The position numbers and the translations under genes are program-made. From positions 49,093 through 113,092 of the forward strand of contig JAQJVL010002222.1 in assembly GCA_035578905.1 (NCBI GenBank): 64,000 nucleotides of DNA, given 5' to 3'. Positions within the stretch are counted from its first letter, which is position 1, and the number at the start of each line of letters is the position of its first letter. Under the pieces are notes generated by a model that was not told the DNA's origin, did not search any database, and worked only from the letters and a program-made list of their open reading frames with translations. The DNA is from Stictocephala bisonia. Taxonomy: Eukaryota > Arthropoda > Insecta > Hemiptera > Membracidae. Positions 11,891-22,450 of the stretch are shown here, piece by piece.

Positions 11891-12599
11891 CAGTAATGCA
11901 TTCCGTTAAATCCTTTGAATAACCATGTTAAACTAAAATTTATTCAATTTATTACTTAAAATTCCAGTATGAAATGTGGCTCCGTTTGTATAATTCATTT
12001 TTACAAGCTGATTGTGATTGTTAAATGCAATATAGCACTTCAGATAAAACACTTAAGAAATTGCAATGCTATACAAAAACCATTTCAATTCATATTCCTT
12101 AACAGTAAAAAATGTTTTTATAAATTATCTTACAAGGACAAAATGAAACTTTCTTACAGAGTTTGAATACAACTAAGAATATGACTTATATAATATATTT
12201 TGAAAAACCGCACTTGTAGGACGCTATCCCATTTCCATTATGAATCCTTAGGTATTCTTATCTGCCTATCCGTTATAATAGATCTTCTCTTTGATCACAA
12301 ACGTGAAGGATATGTCCATGTGGTGTTTTAAATGTGTACATGTACTAAGCAGCTTTATATACCTAAAACAATTTTATTTTACGTATACTTTCCAAACATA
12401 CCTCTGAATATTGTATATACATCCTATTAATTATCACTTTATACTAAAACCAAAGTTACAAATAAAGATAGAGTACTTTTTATACTGCAAACGTAGTTGT
12501 ATATGTGTTCCAAGAAAAATTAAACTCACTAATTCAATTTCTATTTTCTCTTCTATATTGACACTGATTGATCCTGTATTAACGTCCAAGAAGATTCAA
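11891..12599. other. Non-coding flank of the 36-bp array
   Basis: Open frames at 11969-12166 and 12411-12704 show no family signature; the second simply runs into the minisatellite. Confidence 0.45.
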
Positions 12600-14660
12600 T
12601 TTTACACGTACAGTTGTATCGAGCCTCCCACCCAACCTTACACGAAAAGTTGTACTGACCTTCCCACCATTGTTGTAAAAGTTGACTCACCATTGTTGTA
12701 CTGACCTTCCATACACGCATAGTTGTATTGAGCTTCCCCTCCTCTCGAAGACGTAGACTATAATTGTATTGACCTTACCACCCTTTCGATCATGTATAGT
12801 TGTAATGACCCTCCTTCCCTCCCATACACGTATAGTTTTATTGATCATCCAACCCTCCCATACACGTATAGCTGTATTGGCCCTCTAACTCTCCCACACA
12901 CGTATAGTTGTATTGCTCATCCAACCCTCCCATACACGTATAGCTGTATTGGCCCTCTAACTCTCCCATACACGTATAGTTGTATTGCTCATCCAACCCT
13001 TCCATACACGTATAGCTGTATTGGCCCCCTAACTCTCCCATACACGTATAGTTGTATTGCTCATCCAACCCTTCCATACACGTATAGCTGTATTGGCCCT
13101 CTAACTCTCCCATACACGTATAGTTGTATTGCTCATCCAACCCTTCCATACACGTATAGCTGTATTGGCCCTCTAACTCTCCCATACACGTATAGTTGTA
13201 TTGATCATCCAGCCCTCCCATACAGGTAGAGTTGTATTGACTCTCCAACCCTCCCATACACGTATAGTTGTATTGACCATCCAACCCTCCCATACACGTA
13301 TAGTTGTACAGACCCTCCAACCCTCCCATACACGTATAGTTGTACAGACCCTCTAACTCTCCCATACACGTATAGTTGTATTGATCATCCAGCCCTCCCA
13401 TACAGGTAGAGTTGTATTGACCCTCCAACCCTCCCATACACGTATAGTTGTATTGCTCATCCAACCCTTCCATACACGTATAGCTGTATTGGCCCTCTAA
13501 CTCTCCCATACACGTATAGTTGTATTGCTCATCCAACCCTTCCATACACGTATAGCTGTATTGGCCCTCTAACTCTCCCATACACGTATAGTTGTATTGA
13601 TCATCCAGCCCTCCCATACAGGTAGAGTTGTATTGACCCTCCAACCCTCCCATACACGTATAGTTGTACAGACCCTCCAACCCTCCCATACACGTATAGC
13701 TGTACAGACCCTCCAACCCTCCCATAAACGTATAGCTGTATTGGCCCTCTAACTCTCCCATACACGTATAGTTGTATTGATCATCCAGCCCTCCCATACA
13801 GGTAGAGTTGTATTGACCCTCCAACCCTCCCATACACGTATAGTTGTACAGACCCTCCAACCCTCCCATACACGTATAGTTGTACAGACCCTCCAACCCT
13901 CCCATACACGTATAGTTGTACAGACCCTCCCATACACGTATAGTTGTACAGACCCTCCAACCCTCCCATACACGTATAGTTGTATTGACCCTCCAACCCT
14001 CCCATACACGTATAGTTGTATTGATCATCCAGCCCTCCCATACAGGTAGAGTTGTATTGGCCCTCTAACTCTCCCATACACGTATAGTTGTACAGACCCT
14101 CCAACCCTTCCATACACGTATAGTTGTACAGACCCTCCAACCCTTCCATACACGTATAGTTGTACAGACCCTCCAACCCTCCCATACACGTACAGTTGTA
14201 CAGACCCTCCAACCCTCCCATACACGTATAGTTGTACAGACCCTCCAACCCTCCCATACACGTATAGTTGTACAGACCCTCCAACCCTCCCATACACGTA
14301 TAGTTGTACAGACCCTCTAACTCTCCCATACACATATAGTTGTATTGATCATCCAGCCCTCCCATACAGGTAGAGTTGTATTGACCCTCCAACCCTCCCA
14401 TACACGTATAGTTGTACAGACCCTCCAACCCTCCCATACACGTATAGTTGTACAGACCTTCCAACCCTCCCATACACGTATAGTTGTACAGACCCTCCAA
14501 CCCTCCCATACACGTATAGTTGTACAGACCTTCCAGCCCTCTCATACACGTATAGTTGTACAGACCTTCCAACCCTCCCATACACGTATAGTTGTACAGA
14601 CCATCCAGCCCTACCATACACGTAGAGTTGTACTGACCCTCCAAACCTCCCCCCTAGTTA
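12600..14660. repeat. 36-bp minisatellite, about 50 units
   Basis: The core unit reads CCCATACACGTATAGTTGTA then CAGACCCTCCAACCCT. Because 36 is divisible by 3, it yields long spurious frames (up to 396 codons of YNYTCMGGLEGL on the minus strand). Units up to about 12790 are diverged; from about 12800 they are regular. From about 12880 to 13200 two unit types alternate, giving a 72-bp period. Units with GATCATCCAGCCCTCCC plus GGTAGAG recur at variable spacing (multiples of 36). One unit near 13924 lacks 12 bases. Confidence 0.95.
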
Positions 14661-14699
14661 CTGGCCTTATTTGAGAAACAACGATGAGAAACACGTTGA

Positions 14700-14830
14700 G
14701 TAGCAACCTTAATTGTCCTACTCGCCCACCTATACACGTTTAGTAGTATTGGCCTATCCACCCACCCTTACACGTACCGTGCTATTGGCCATCCACCAAC
14801 CCATACATGTAAAGTGGTGATTGGGTAATT
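14700..14830. repeat. Degenerate units of the 36-bp minisatellite family
   Basis: Three diverged units (CACCTATACACGTTTAG, CACCCTTACACGTACCG, CAACCCATACATGTAAAG) sit beyond the regular array and are closer in sequence to the units at 24.1 and 46.1 kb. Confidence 0.7.
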
Positions 14831-14899
14831 AGTGATTTCAACCAAATCAATGAATACAGATTTTAAAAAGTCAACCATTTTCAAATAAAAATTTTAAAT

Positions 14900-15065
14900 T
14901 TCAATGCTAGTTTGGCAGTCATAAACTGTGAAGCTGGTTTCTCACAATTAAAGGTTTTTACACAAGTGCTTTGTAGAACACGGTCAAACAGTGGCAATAA
15001 AAAAGAACGAATGTTTAACATTGACGTTAGCCTTGTTATGATGCGTGTTCTTTGAAGGACGATGA
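14900..15065 (+). mobile_element. hAT-type transposase C-terminal fragment
   Basis: One plus-strand frame reads AVINCEAGFSQLKVFTQ followed by KKERMFNIDVSLVMMRV before a stop. The CExGFSxLK pattern and the downstream helix resemble the C-terminal dimerisation region of hAT transposases and their domesticated relatives. There is no start, and no DDE or zinc-finger region nearby. The minus-strand frame over the same bases is a shadow. Confidence 0.4.
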
Positions 15066-15655
15066 CGTTGATCAATACTGCATTGGATAAATCTCTCTAC
15101 AGATGGGACCACTTATATATATTATATCCAAAACAAATTTACACGCAATCCATTACACCTGTTATTTAAGCAACCAAAGGCGATAAAATATTAACAGAAT
15201 TTTTTCATAGTATGATCTTAATTCAAAGTATTTATTGATTACAATCGATTGCACTTAAGTGTCAAGGCTTAGGGGCTCGAATTTACACAGTTTTATCACC
15301 CCGTAAAATACTGCTTTATTCTAACTAGCATATTATAAAATTACACCGGCCTAACTTCAAAAAAGTACAGTAACTCCTCATTTTACTATCACAAAGTTCA
15401 ATCCAAAAAGGATTTATCTTCATCACGAAAAATTTGGAACCACTCAACAGATTTTGATAAAATGTTGAACATTATAGAGACCCATTAAAAAAGGATTTCT
15501 CAATATTCTATTCCTACAAGATGGAATGTAATGGTTTAGAAACTACGAAGGGAAGGGTAATCAAGTTTTGTATTGAAGCAAGAGCTGGTGGCTAGTCACA
15601 TATATGTGGTAAATGTGAGTGGTACAAGTTGGAAGGTTTAGTTACGTTTTAATAT
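15066..15655. other. Non-coding stretch
   Basis: Contains a retroelement-tail-like word (AACAGATTTTGATAAAATG at about 15446) resembling that near 3048. Nothing else recognised. Confidence 0.4.
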
Positions 15656-15935
15656 TTGTATTTTTTATTTATTTATTTGTTACAAAGACACCGATCGTCA
15701 AGAAAAGGATTTCCAATGAGTGTGATGAGTGTAAATGAGCGAATGTAGTTATTGTTACAAACTAAGGTCGACTATTCCTTAGAAAATATCATTAATTAAT
15801 AGCCCAATGACAAATGAACAGCCGGTGGTTATCAGCTGATCCCTTTCAAGATTTGTTTTGACTCTGATTGGGATCGAACCGAGAACCTTCAGCTTATGAA
15901 GCTGGGATTTAACCAACTAAGTTACCGACCAATTT
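15656..15935 (-). mobile_element. tRNA-derived SINE with tRNA-Met-like head
   Basis: The minus strand starts with a tRNA-like region. The A-box-like TAACTTAGTTGG lies at 15913-15924 and the B box GGTTCGATCCC at 15870-15880, 32 bases apart. Between them CAGC-TTCATAA-GCTG forms an anticodon arm with loop anticodon CAT. The body follows (AAAGGGATCAGCTGATAACC, GGGCTATTAATTAATG, ATTCGCTCATTTACACTCATCACACTC, GACGATCGGTGTC) and ends in an (AAAT)n-type tail. The last 150 bases or so are shared with the R1 3' body. SINEs are pol III-transcribed and mobilised by a partner LINE. A related, 5'-decayed copy is nested at about 60420-60640. Confidence 0.8.
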
Positions 15936-16381
15936 ATGTAAGTAATGTTAGTATAAAAATATTTCGTCTTATAGAAGATATAAAATAATTTTATACATCT
16001 ACTAGTAATATTCTCGTTTTTGTAAAACTAGTTTTTAAAATATACACGTAATAAAAAAGTACCACAAACTCAATTTTGGTTGAAATTTCAATATGAATTT
16101 AATGGCTTATGAACAACTAATGACAAACTGTATTTAGGTATAAAATACGATTTACAAATATCCTATTGGTTGATTTATTGCCGTCAAAATGTTGACACCA
16201 ACACATCCTTTTATTGGTACTTAATGACCCAAACCACTGTCAGACAGTTCCTTCCTCTATAAGAGCTTCCTGTATATAAATCAAAAATATACTCTAAGCT
16301 TTGTAGTTTACAAACGGACTGTCATTCGTTTGACTTATTAATGTTTTTGAAACAAGATATGTTACTTGTTTTGTAGAAATA
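15936..16381. other. Non-coding stretch
   Basis: AT-rich. TATATAA at 16273-16279 lies upstream of TCATTCG, but with no exon or transcript evidence I do not call a promoter. Confidence 0.4.
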
Positions 16382-17260
16382 CAGACTTGGGAAAATGTCT
16401 GTAACATATTTATTAATTAAAACTATTGAAATAAATGCAATGAAACTTTTTAGTTATATACATGTTCGCATACCAAACATTAGACATAATTTACTCCTTT
16501 TTCGAATGGCCAGGAAATGGCCAGTGAGGGAAATTCTAAAAAAATTTTAAATGTAAGCCTACCTTAAGTCATACCTCATTTTAAAGGTCTTTCTTTGTAA
16601 AATACGAAAGTGCAAACCTGAGATAAAAAGGATGACCCAGTTAGAAAATACGACCACTCAAATAGTTTAATGTCATATTCCAAATTCTTCTTAATTATAA
16701 GGCTATTTATTTGAGAGTTTGAGGTACTTATTGGTGAGTATCTCGTTGATTGATGACAATCGTAACGAAAGACTGCGTTATAAAAGTAAGTATGTTTTTA
16801 GACAAAAATAAGGAAAATCACTGTTGACAGTAGTTTTTTCTTAAACATACATTAAGAGAATTATTAAAGTAATTTGCTACATTTTTTAAAGACATTTATT
16901 ATTCATATTCGGTGAGTTAAATTATAGCTTTACGCAGCAATATATAATAACTATCTTATCCTTATTCTTAAGCAGTATTAGTTATACGACATTAAATTCG
17001 TTTGAGAATCTATATTTTCTGACTGGGTCATCCGTTTTGCCTCAAGTTTGCACTTTTGTGCTTTACAAACAAATAACCTTAACATGACGTAGACTTACAT
17101 TTAAAATATTTAATACTTCCTCCATTGACCATCCCGTGGCTATACGAAAAAGGAGTAAAATATGTCTAAATGTGTACTTATACATACCTACAACGTTTTA
17201 TTACATTTATTTTAATGGTTTTAAAAATAACAAAATATTTCACACTTTTTCCCAACCCTG
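16382..17260. mobile_element. Long-inverted-repeat MITE with TA flanks
   Basis: The element begins CAGACTTGGGAAAA and ends TTTTTCCCAACCCTG, and is flanked by TA on both sides (16380-16381 and 17261-17262), as expected for Tc1/mariner-type insertion. The inverted arms extend about 270 bases (left to about 16667, right from about 16998), with strong pairing at ACTCCTTTTTCG / CGAAAAAGGAGT, TTTTAAATGTAAG / CTTACATTTAAAA and GGATGACCCAGT / ACTGGGTCATCC. The interior is AT-rich, without transposase. Confidence 0.75.
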
Positions 17261-17585
17261 TATAGTATGAATGTTAATTTGCATATTTTTAAGATACTGT
17301 AAGTGCAAAAAAATAAAAGATAACGTGTAATTTACAAATCTGTTATATGTTTCAGGTAATTTCCACTTGTTGTTCACTTTCTAATGTTTGATTAGACATT
17401 AAATAAGAATATGTCTTAAAATATTATTTCATGTGATTTACTAAAACATTTTACGAGTTTCAATACTTCAGTAATTTCCTTACACTGTAAAAAAGATAAT
17501 TTATTTTATTAATACATTTATTATTTTTTTTTTTATTTGTTATCAAGGCATTTTTCACGAGTGGTACAAAGTAATCGAAGATGTC
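17261..17585. other. AT-rich non-coding stretch
   Basis: Includes a (T)10 tract near 17525. No feature recognised. Confidence 0.4.
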
Positions 17586-17830
17586 AAGACCTTTAATTGT
17601 TTTAAGGGACAAACAACGTTTCTACAGGTATAAAAACTATACATCATATAGTTCTAGGGAATGTTAGAATGTTGAGTTCCTTAAAAAAGGGCTTGCAGGA
17701 ATCTTTGTAACTAATTTTAGCAACAAGGAGAATTGCCTTTTTTGTAGTCTAAACACTCTTAACTATTGATTCGTTGATCCTGCTCCCCATAGCACAACTC
17801 CATAGACAAGGTGGAGATATATCAAGTCAT
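17586..17830 (-). mobile_element. Non-LTR retrotransposon, RT C-terminal remnant
   Basis: The minus strand reads YGVVLWGAGSTN, then RVFRLQKRQFSLLLKL, then after a frameshift DSCKPFFKELNILTFP. This matches the YGVxLWG...RVFxLQKRAxR...RDSCRPLFxxLxILTLP pattern at the end of jockey/CR1-type RTs. An in-frame stop and at least one frameshift show decay. It is a different lineage from the copies at 8.6 and 44.7 kb. Confidence 0.7.
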
Positions 17831-17939
17831 AATATGCCATCATCAGTATCTGAGTAGGCACATTATCATAATACATAGGACCCCGTATTGTATTATGATA
17901 TATTATGGACCCGCACCCATCGTACTGACAGTTAGATGT

Positions 17940-18280
17940 GGTCGTACTGACAGTTTACAGGTATAAAAACAGTCATCTTCAGGTGTTACGTACTACCTTA
18001 GCGCACAACTAGTTGTTTTACCCTTAACTCGTAATAACCCTCGTTTGATTATTCAACCTTTGTTGTGGTGTTTATTACGATTTTTTAGGTATTAAAATGC
18101 CATCTTCAGATATAATGTGCCAAAAATGTTCATTTAACTGTATAAAAGACAAAACGTTTGATTAAAAATGTCGCATTTTGTTGTAAATAAAAGGGATAAA
18201 CTTGTTGTAAATGTTGACCACGATAGTAAGTAAAATTTGAAGACGACAGGAATTTGTACTTCCGTCGAAACGTTTTTTCC
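17940..18280 (+). mobile_element. Penelope-like element terminus, tentative
   Basis: Repeated ACAGGTATAAAAAC-like and CATCTTCAG words (17953, 17974, 18088, 18101) precede a short hairpin at 18245-18266. This is framed as TTTGAA-hairpin-GAAACG and resembles the TTGAA-hairpin-GAAACGTCG end of the Penelope-like element at 21266-21294. No coding part is attached. Confidence 0.35.
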
Positions 18281-18343
18281 CCTTAAAACACTTTTGTTTC
18301 TTAAATCTTCAAATGTCTTATACTAATCTAATACTAAGAATAG

Positions 18344-18385
<42 letters not shown>

Positions 18386-19844
18386 TTTAAAATGTAATTA
18401 TTCCTGTCACTTTAGTCGTATGCATTACTTTATATTCATTTAATTCATCTTCATGTTATGATATTTTTTGTATTACAGAAAGAAGAAATCATAACTTATG
18501 TACAATAAATAAGATGGTTTTATTATGATAGTGTTTTCAATAAAATTTAAACATTAAAATACTTATATTTTTCTTTATGATCGGAACTTAATTTTGAACT
18601 AATTACTTAGCAAACAAACCATTTCTAATTTATTGAAACGATTGAAAAACACAGGTTTTACATTTGGGGATATACATTCGTATTATGAATTGTTGGGGTT
18701 GTATGGATTTGTAACTTGCGTAGGCGACGTTGAGTTGTGCTGATAATGTTGATAAGATTGCGTGGATCTCAGCTCTTCTAGTGCAACGATTACAAACTGT
18801 TTTGAATTCTCATTTACTCTTTCTATAAAGTTATCAAATTTTCATTTACACAGTTTTGAAGATTTTAATACTTCATATTATGTTTGTTGTAGTTACATAT
18901 TTATTTCTTGTTGTAGCTTTAAATAATTTCTTATAATGAGTATTTGCTAAGCTACAGGCCAATATATCTTTACTTTATATTATAACCTCATAATTTTCTT
19001 TTATATTTATTTAATTATTTTTTCTGTTATTGATTTTTGATTTACAATAATAATATTTATTGTTTTCATTTAATAACAAAGTATTAGACATAAAATAGTA
19101 AATTAATATAAAATAAATGTAAAATAAAATATTAAAAAGGAGAAAAACAAATGGTAATAATACAGTTCTTGAAATTAAAAATCTTCATGTCTATATAAGC
19201 AATTTATGAATAAATAATTTTTTCATGTATTCTTGAAAGTATATTCTTTTTGATTTTTTATGTGTATTGGTAATTTGATTTTTTGGATAATTATTACAAT
19301 TTTTGATGGATTTTTATTTTCATAATTTATTGTTTAAAAGTATCATGGAAAGAATGGCGCAATAATAGACCAATATTAATGTTAGACTGTTAAAAAGAGG
19401 CCCTCTATAGATGTTGTATGTATTTTACAATGTATTAATGTATTATAATGGTTAGTATCCGTATTGTAACATGTAAGATTAAATACAAATAATATAATGG
19501 ATGATTTTTCATGATCTTCAGTGATGCCAAAGCAAACTAAAAAAGACAGGGTAGTGTTGATGTACTATACTTACTTTTAATTGATTATTAAATAATACAG
19601 ATAATATTAAAATAAAAAAACTGATTTCTTTTTTGCTGAATAATTTTTTTATTAATAACACAAAGATGTAGGTAGTTAAATTCAATATGCTTTTCATGTA
19701 ACATTATTTTAAGAAATGTTCATAACTAATTAATAACACACTAGCTAGGTTGATATGTTATAACTCTACGTACAACATTTCTATGTTCTTTATTTGAAGC
19801 TTTTTGAGAATTAAACACATTAAAGTTTGCTCAAAAAGGCACGA
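18281..19844. other. AT-rich non-coding stretch with (TA)n
   Basis: A (TA)n tract lies at 18349-18379. The remainder is strongly AT-rich, with no frame over 60 codons and no recognised repeat. Confidence 0.45.
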
Positions 19845-20386
19845 TAGTTTCATAAAGGCACCTTCGATGAATTTACGTTTAAAAAACTAGACAATGAACT
19901 AAACAATGTTTCCAAAGATCTAATAAACAATGGCTACCCTCAGTCTCTCATAAACAAATGCAAACAAATAAGAAAACGCAAACAAACACCCACTGACACA
20001 GAAAAGCCGAAAGCATTCATGTCCATTCCATATATGCCTAACCTTTCAGAAAAAATCAGACGCATAGCTAGGAAATACAAAATCAGAACATCATTCAACG
20101 CACAAAACACATTAAGACAGTCTTTAACTAAAACTAAACCAAAGAATGAGGAGCAATCCTCCAAAAATGTAGTTTATTGCATTACTTGTGAATGCAATGA
20201 AAAATACATAGGGGAAACAAAGAGACCACTGGAAGTTAGGCTAAAAAAGGAAACACTACACATTCTAAATTAGCTGAACATGCCTGGAATAATGAGCACA
20301 GATTTAACTGGGACAACACTAAAATACTTCACAGGGAACCACATTTTTTTAAACGTAAATTCATCGAAGGTGCCTTTATGAAACTA
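19845..20386. repeat. 42-bp perfect inverted repeat within the Penelope-like copy
   Basis: 19845-19886 is the exact reverse complement of 20345-20386. The right arm is in its native place (frame FKRKFIEGAFMKL). The left arm is an inverted fragment fused to the truncated 5' edge. Confidence 0.9.
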
Positions 20387-20873
20387 AATAATGAACAAGT
20401 AATCAGTCAAAGTAGCATAGAAGTTAGACCCATGTGGGTTCCTTTACTTAAAAACACACTTGATAAAAAGTTCAATACACTCATGACATCATCTAACCAG
20501 AATCCTACACCACCTGCACCTATAACAATTAAACACCCCATGAGTCTCCGTCCCCGTACCTGAGTCACCGCATTTTTGGCGATCTCGGAGCGTACGTCCC
20601 TGACCTCGTCAGTCTGTGTATGGTTGTTGTGAAGTGTAGTGTGTATGTTTGTCTAGTCCCCGTGTTTTATCACCTTGGAGGGAACTTAGTAGACACTGCA
20701 TTTGGATTGTATCATCCTCACTTCGTACCTGGGACGTCTAGACGCCATCGTCACTGCGGGTCGTAAGACTTCATCATTTTTGTAATATTTGATTATGGTA
20801 TTGTTTTATTCCTAATAATTGTTGTCTTTTCAGGTTAAAATGTAATTTGAATAGTAGTCTCAGTCCTTCCGAG

Positions 20874-20875
<2 letters not shown>

Positions 20876-20922
<47 letters not shown>
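20876..20922. repeat. (AT)n microsatellite
   Basis: About 23 uninterrupted dinucleotides inside the 3' non-coding part of the Penelope-like element. Confidence 0.95.
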
Positions 20923-20927
<5 letters not shown>

Positions 20928-21265
20928 TTGTGCGTGTTGAATGTTATTTTAAATTAATTGTGTTTTTCAGGTTCCATATATTTATGATTAGTTAATATAA
21001 TCTTATTTCAGTCTGATTTGAATATTAATTTTATTGTGTTTTACATTTTTCGTTGATATCGTGACCTTGACAGCGTCTAATTGGCTATATTAATTTAACC
21101 CTGTTAATATTTTTTATATTTAGTAGAAGTTCATTTTGTTGTACTCCATTCTAGGATCTAGGTTAAAATGTAGATAATTATTAAAGTAGATAAGTTTATT
21201 AGTTTAAGAACGTAGTTTTATAACATGTTTGTGTAGATGTAATTTAGTTTTTAGCACTTGAAAAA

Positions 21266-21294
21266 GGTTTGGGATTTACCAAATCGAAACGTCG
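21266..21294 (+). ncRNA. Hairpin with GAAAC tail, possible decayed hammerhead motif
   Basis: GGTTTGG (21266-21272), loop GATTTA and CCAAATC (21279-21285) pair 7 bp with one G-U, directly followed by GAAACGTCG. The preceding CTTGAAAAA occupies the place of a CUGANGA core but does not match it. Hammerhead ribozymes are known in Penelope-like elements; activity is not claimed here. Confidence 0.3.
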
Positions 21295-21387
21295 TGATTG
21301 TTATTTTTCACGTAATGATGGCAAATGTCCAACTACCTTTGTCTCCCTCATCTGATACTCCATCATTAACAAATTTCAAAAACAGAG

Positions 21388-22445
21388 CCAATATACTGTT
21401 CGTGTTTGGGTAGGTGGAGGGCCATTACACTGTTTGTGTTTGGGTAGGTGGAGGGCCAATATACTGTTCGTGTTTGGGTGGGTGGAAGGCCAATTCACTG
21501 TTCGTGTTTGGGTAGGTGGAGGGTCAATTCACTGTTCATGCTTGAGTAGGTGGAAGGCCAATATAATGTTCGTGTTTGGGTAGGTGGAGGGCCATTACAC
21601 TGTTTGTGTTTGGGTAGGTGGAGGGCCAATATACTGTGCGTGTTTGGGTAGGTGGAGGGCCAATACACTGTTCGTATTTGGGTGGGTGGAAGGCCAATTC
21701 ACTGTTCATGTTTGGGAAGGAGGAGGGCCAATACACTGTTCATGCTTGGGTAGGTGGAGGGCCAATATACTGTTCGTGTTTGGGTAGGTGGAGGACCATT
21801 ACATTGTTCGTGTTTGGGTAGGTGAAGGGCCAATATACTGTTCGTGTTTGGGTGGGTGGAAGGCCAATTCACTGTTCGTGTTTGGGTAGGTGGAGGGTCA
21901 ATTCACTGTTCATGCTTGGGTAGGTGGAAGGCCAATATAATGTTCGTGTTTGGGTAGGTGGAGGGCCATTACACTGTTTGTGTTTGGGTAGGTGGAGGGC
22001 CAATATACTGTGCGTGTTTGGGTAGGTGGAGGGCCAATACACTGTTCGTATTTGGGTGGGTGGAAGGCCAATTCACTGTTCATGTTTGGGAAGGAGGAGG
22101 GCCAATACACTGTTCATGCTTGGGTAGGTGGAGGGCCAATATACTGTTCGTGTTTGGGTAGGTGGAGGACCATTACATTGTTCGTGTTTGGGTAGGTGAA
22201 GGGCCAATATACTGTTCGTGTTTGGGTGGGTGGAAGGCCAATTCACTGTTCGTTTTTGGGTAGGTGGAGGACCAATTCACTGTTCATGCTTGGGTAGGTG
22301 GAGGGCCAATACACTTTTCATGCTTGGGTAGGTAGAGGGCCAATATACTGTTAGTGTTTGGGTAGGTGGAGGGCCAATACAGTGTTTGTGTTTGGGTGGG
22401 TGGAAGTGCCAATACACTTTTTTTGTTTGGGTGGATTGGAGGACC
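21388..22445. repeat. 34-bp minisatellite with 374-bp higher-order repeat
   Basis: The unit is TGTTCGTGTTTGGGTAGGTG then GAGGGCCAATACAC, about 31 copies. Blocks 21388-21761 and 21762-22135 are near-identical 11-mers (374 bp each). A third begins at 22136 and diverges after roughly 170 bases. Duplicate ORFs 374 bp apart reflect this. The unit is alignable with the 36-bp family (CGTGTATGGG...CAATAC). Confidence 0.95.
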
Positions 22446-22450
22446 AGTAA

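Larger units (their letters stand above)
19845..21300 (+). mobile_element. Penelope-like retroelement, 5'-truncated, C-terminal GIY-YIG part
   Basis: Coding sequence runs from about 19887 (LDNELNNVSKDLINNGYP) through IPYMPNLSEKIRRIARKYKI to NVVYCITCECNEKYIGETKRP, the linker and GIY-YIG-type endonuclease of Penelope-like elements. A frameshift near 20250 is followed by HSKLAEHAWNNEHRF and ends VRPMWVPLLKN...LRPRT with a stop at 20561-20563. The RT domain is missing. Penelope-like elements pair an RT with this endonuclease to insert copies. The 5' edge is a 42-bp inverted copy of the element's own 3' coding sequence. The 3' region holds an (AT)n at 20876-20922 and ends with a hairpin followed by GAAACGTCG. 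Confidence 0.85.

Noticed and set aside
12838..14028. 396-codon open frame of repeating YNYTCMGGLEGL on the minus strand, with sister frames nearby
   Set aside because: The 36-bp tandem unit is a multiple of 3, so all copies stay in one frame. No start context, no signal peptide, and frames are open on both strands.
12792..14646. Possible CRISPR array, because of regular short repeats
   Set aside because: Repeats are contiguous with no unique spacers, in a eukaryotic, intron-bearing sequence.
16260..16330. TATA box and initiator-like TCATTCG
   Set aside because: TATA words are everywhere in this AT-rich sequence; spacing is too long and no exon follows.
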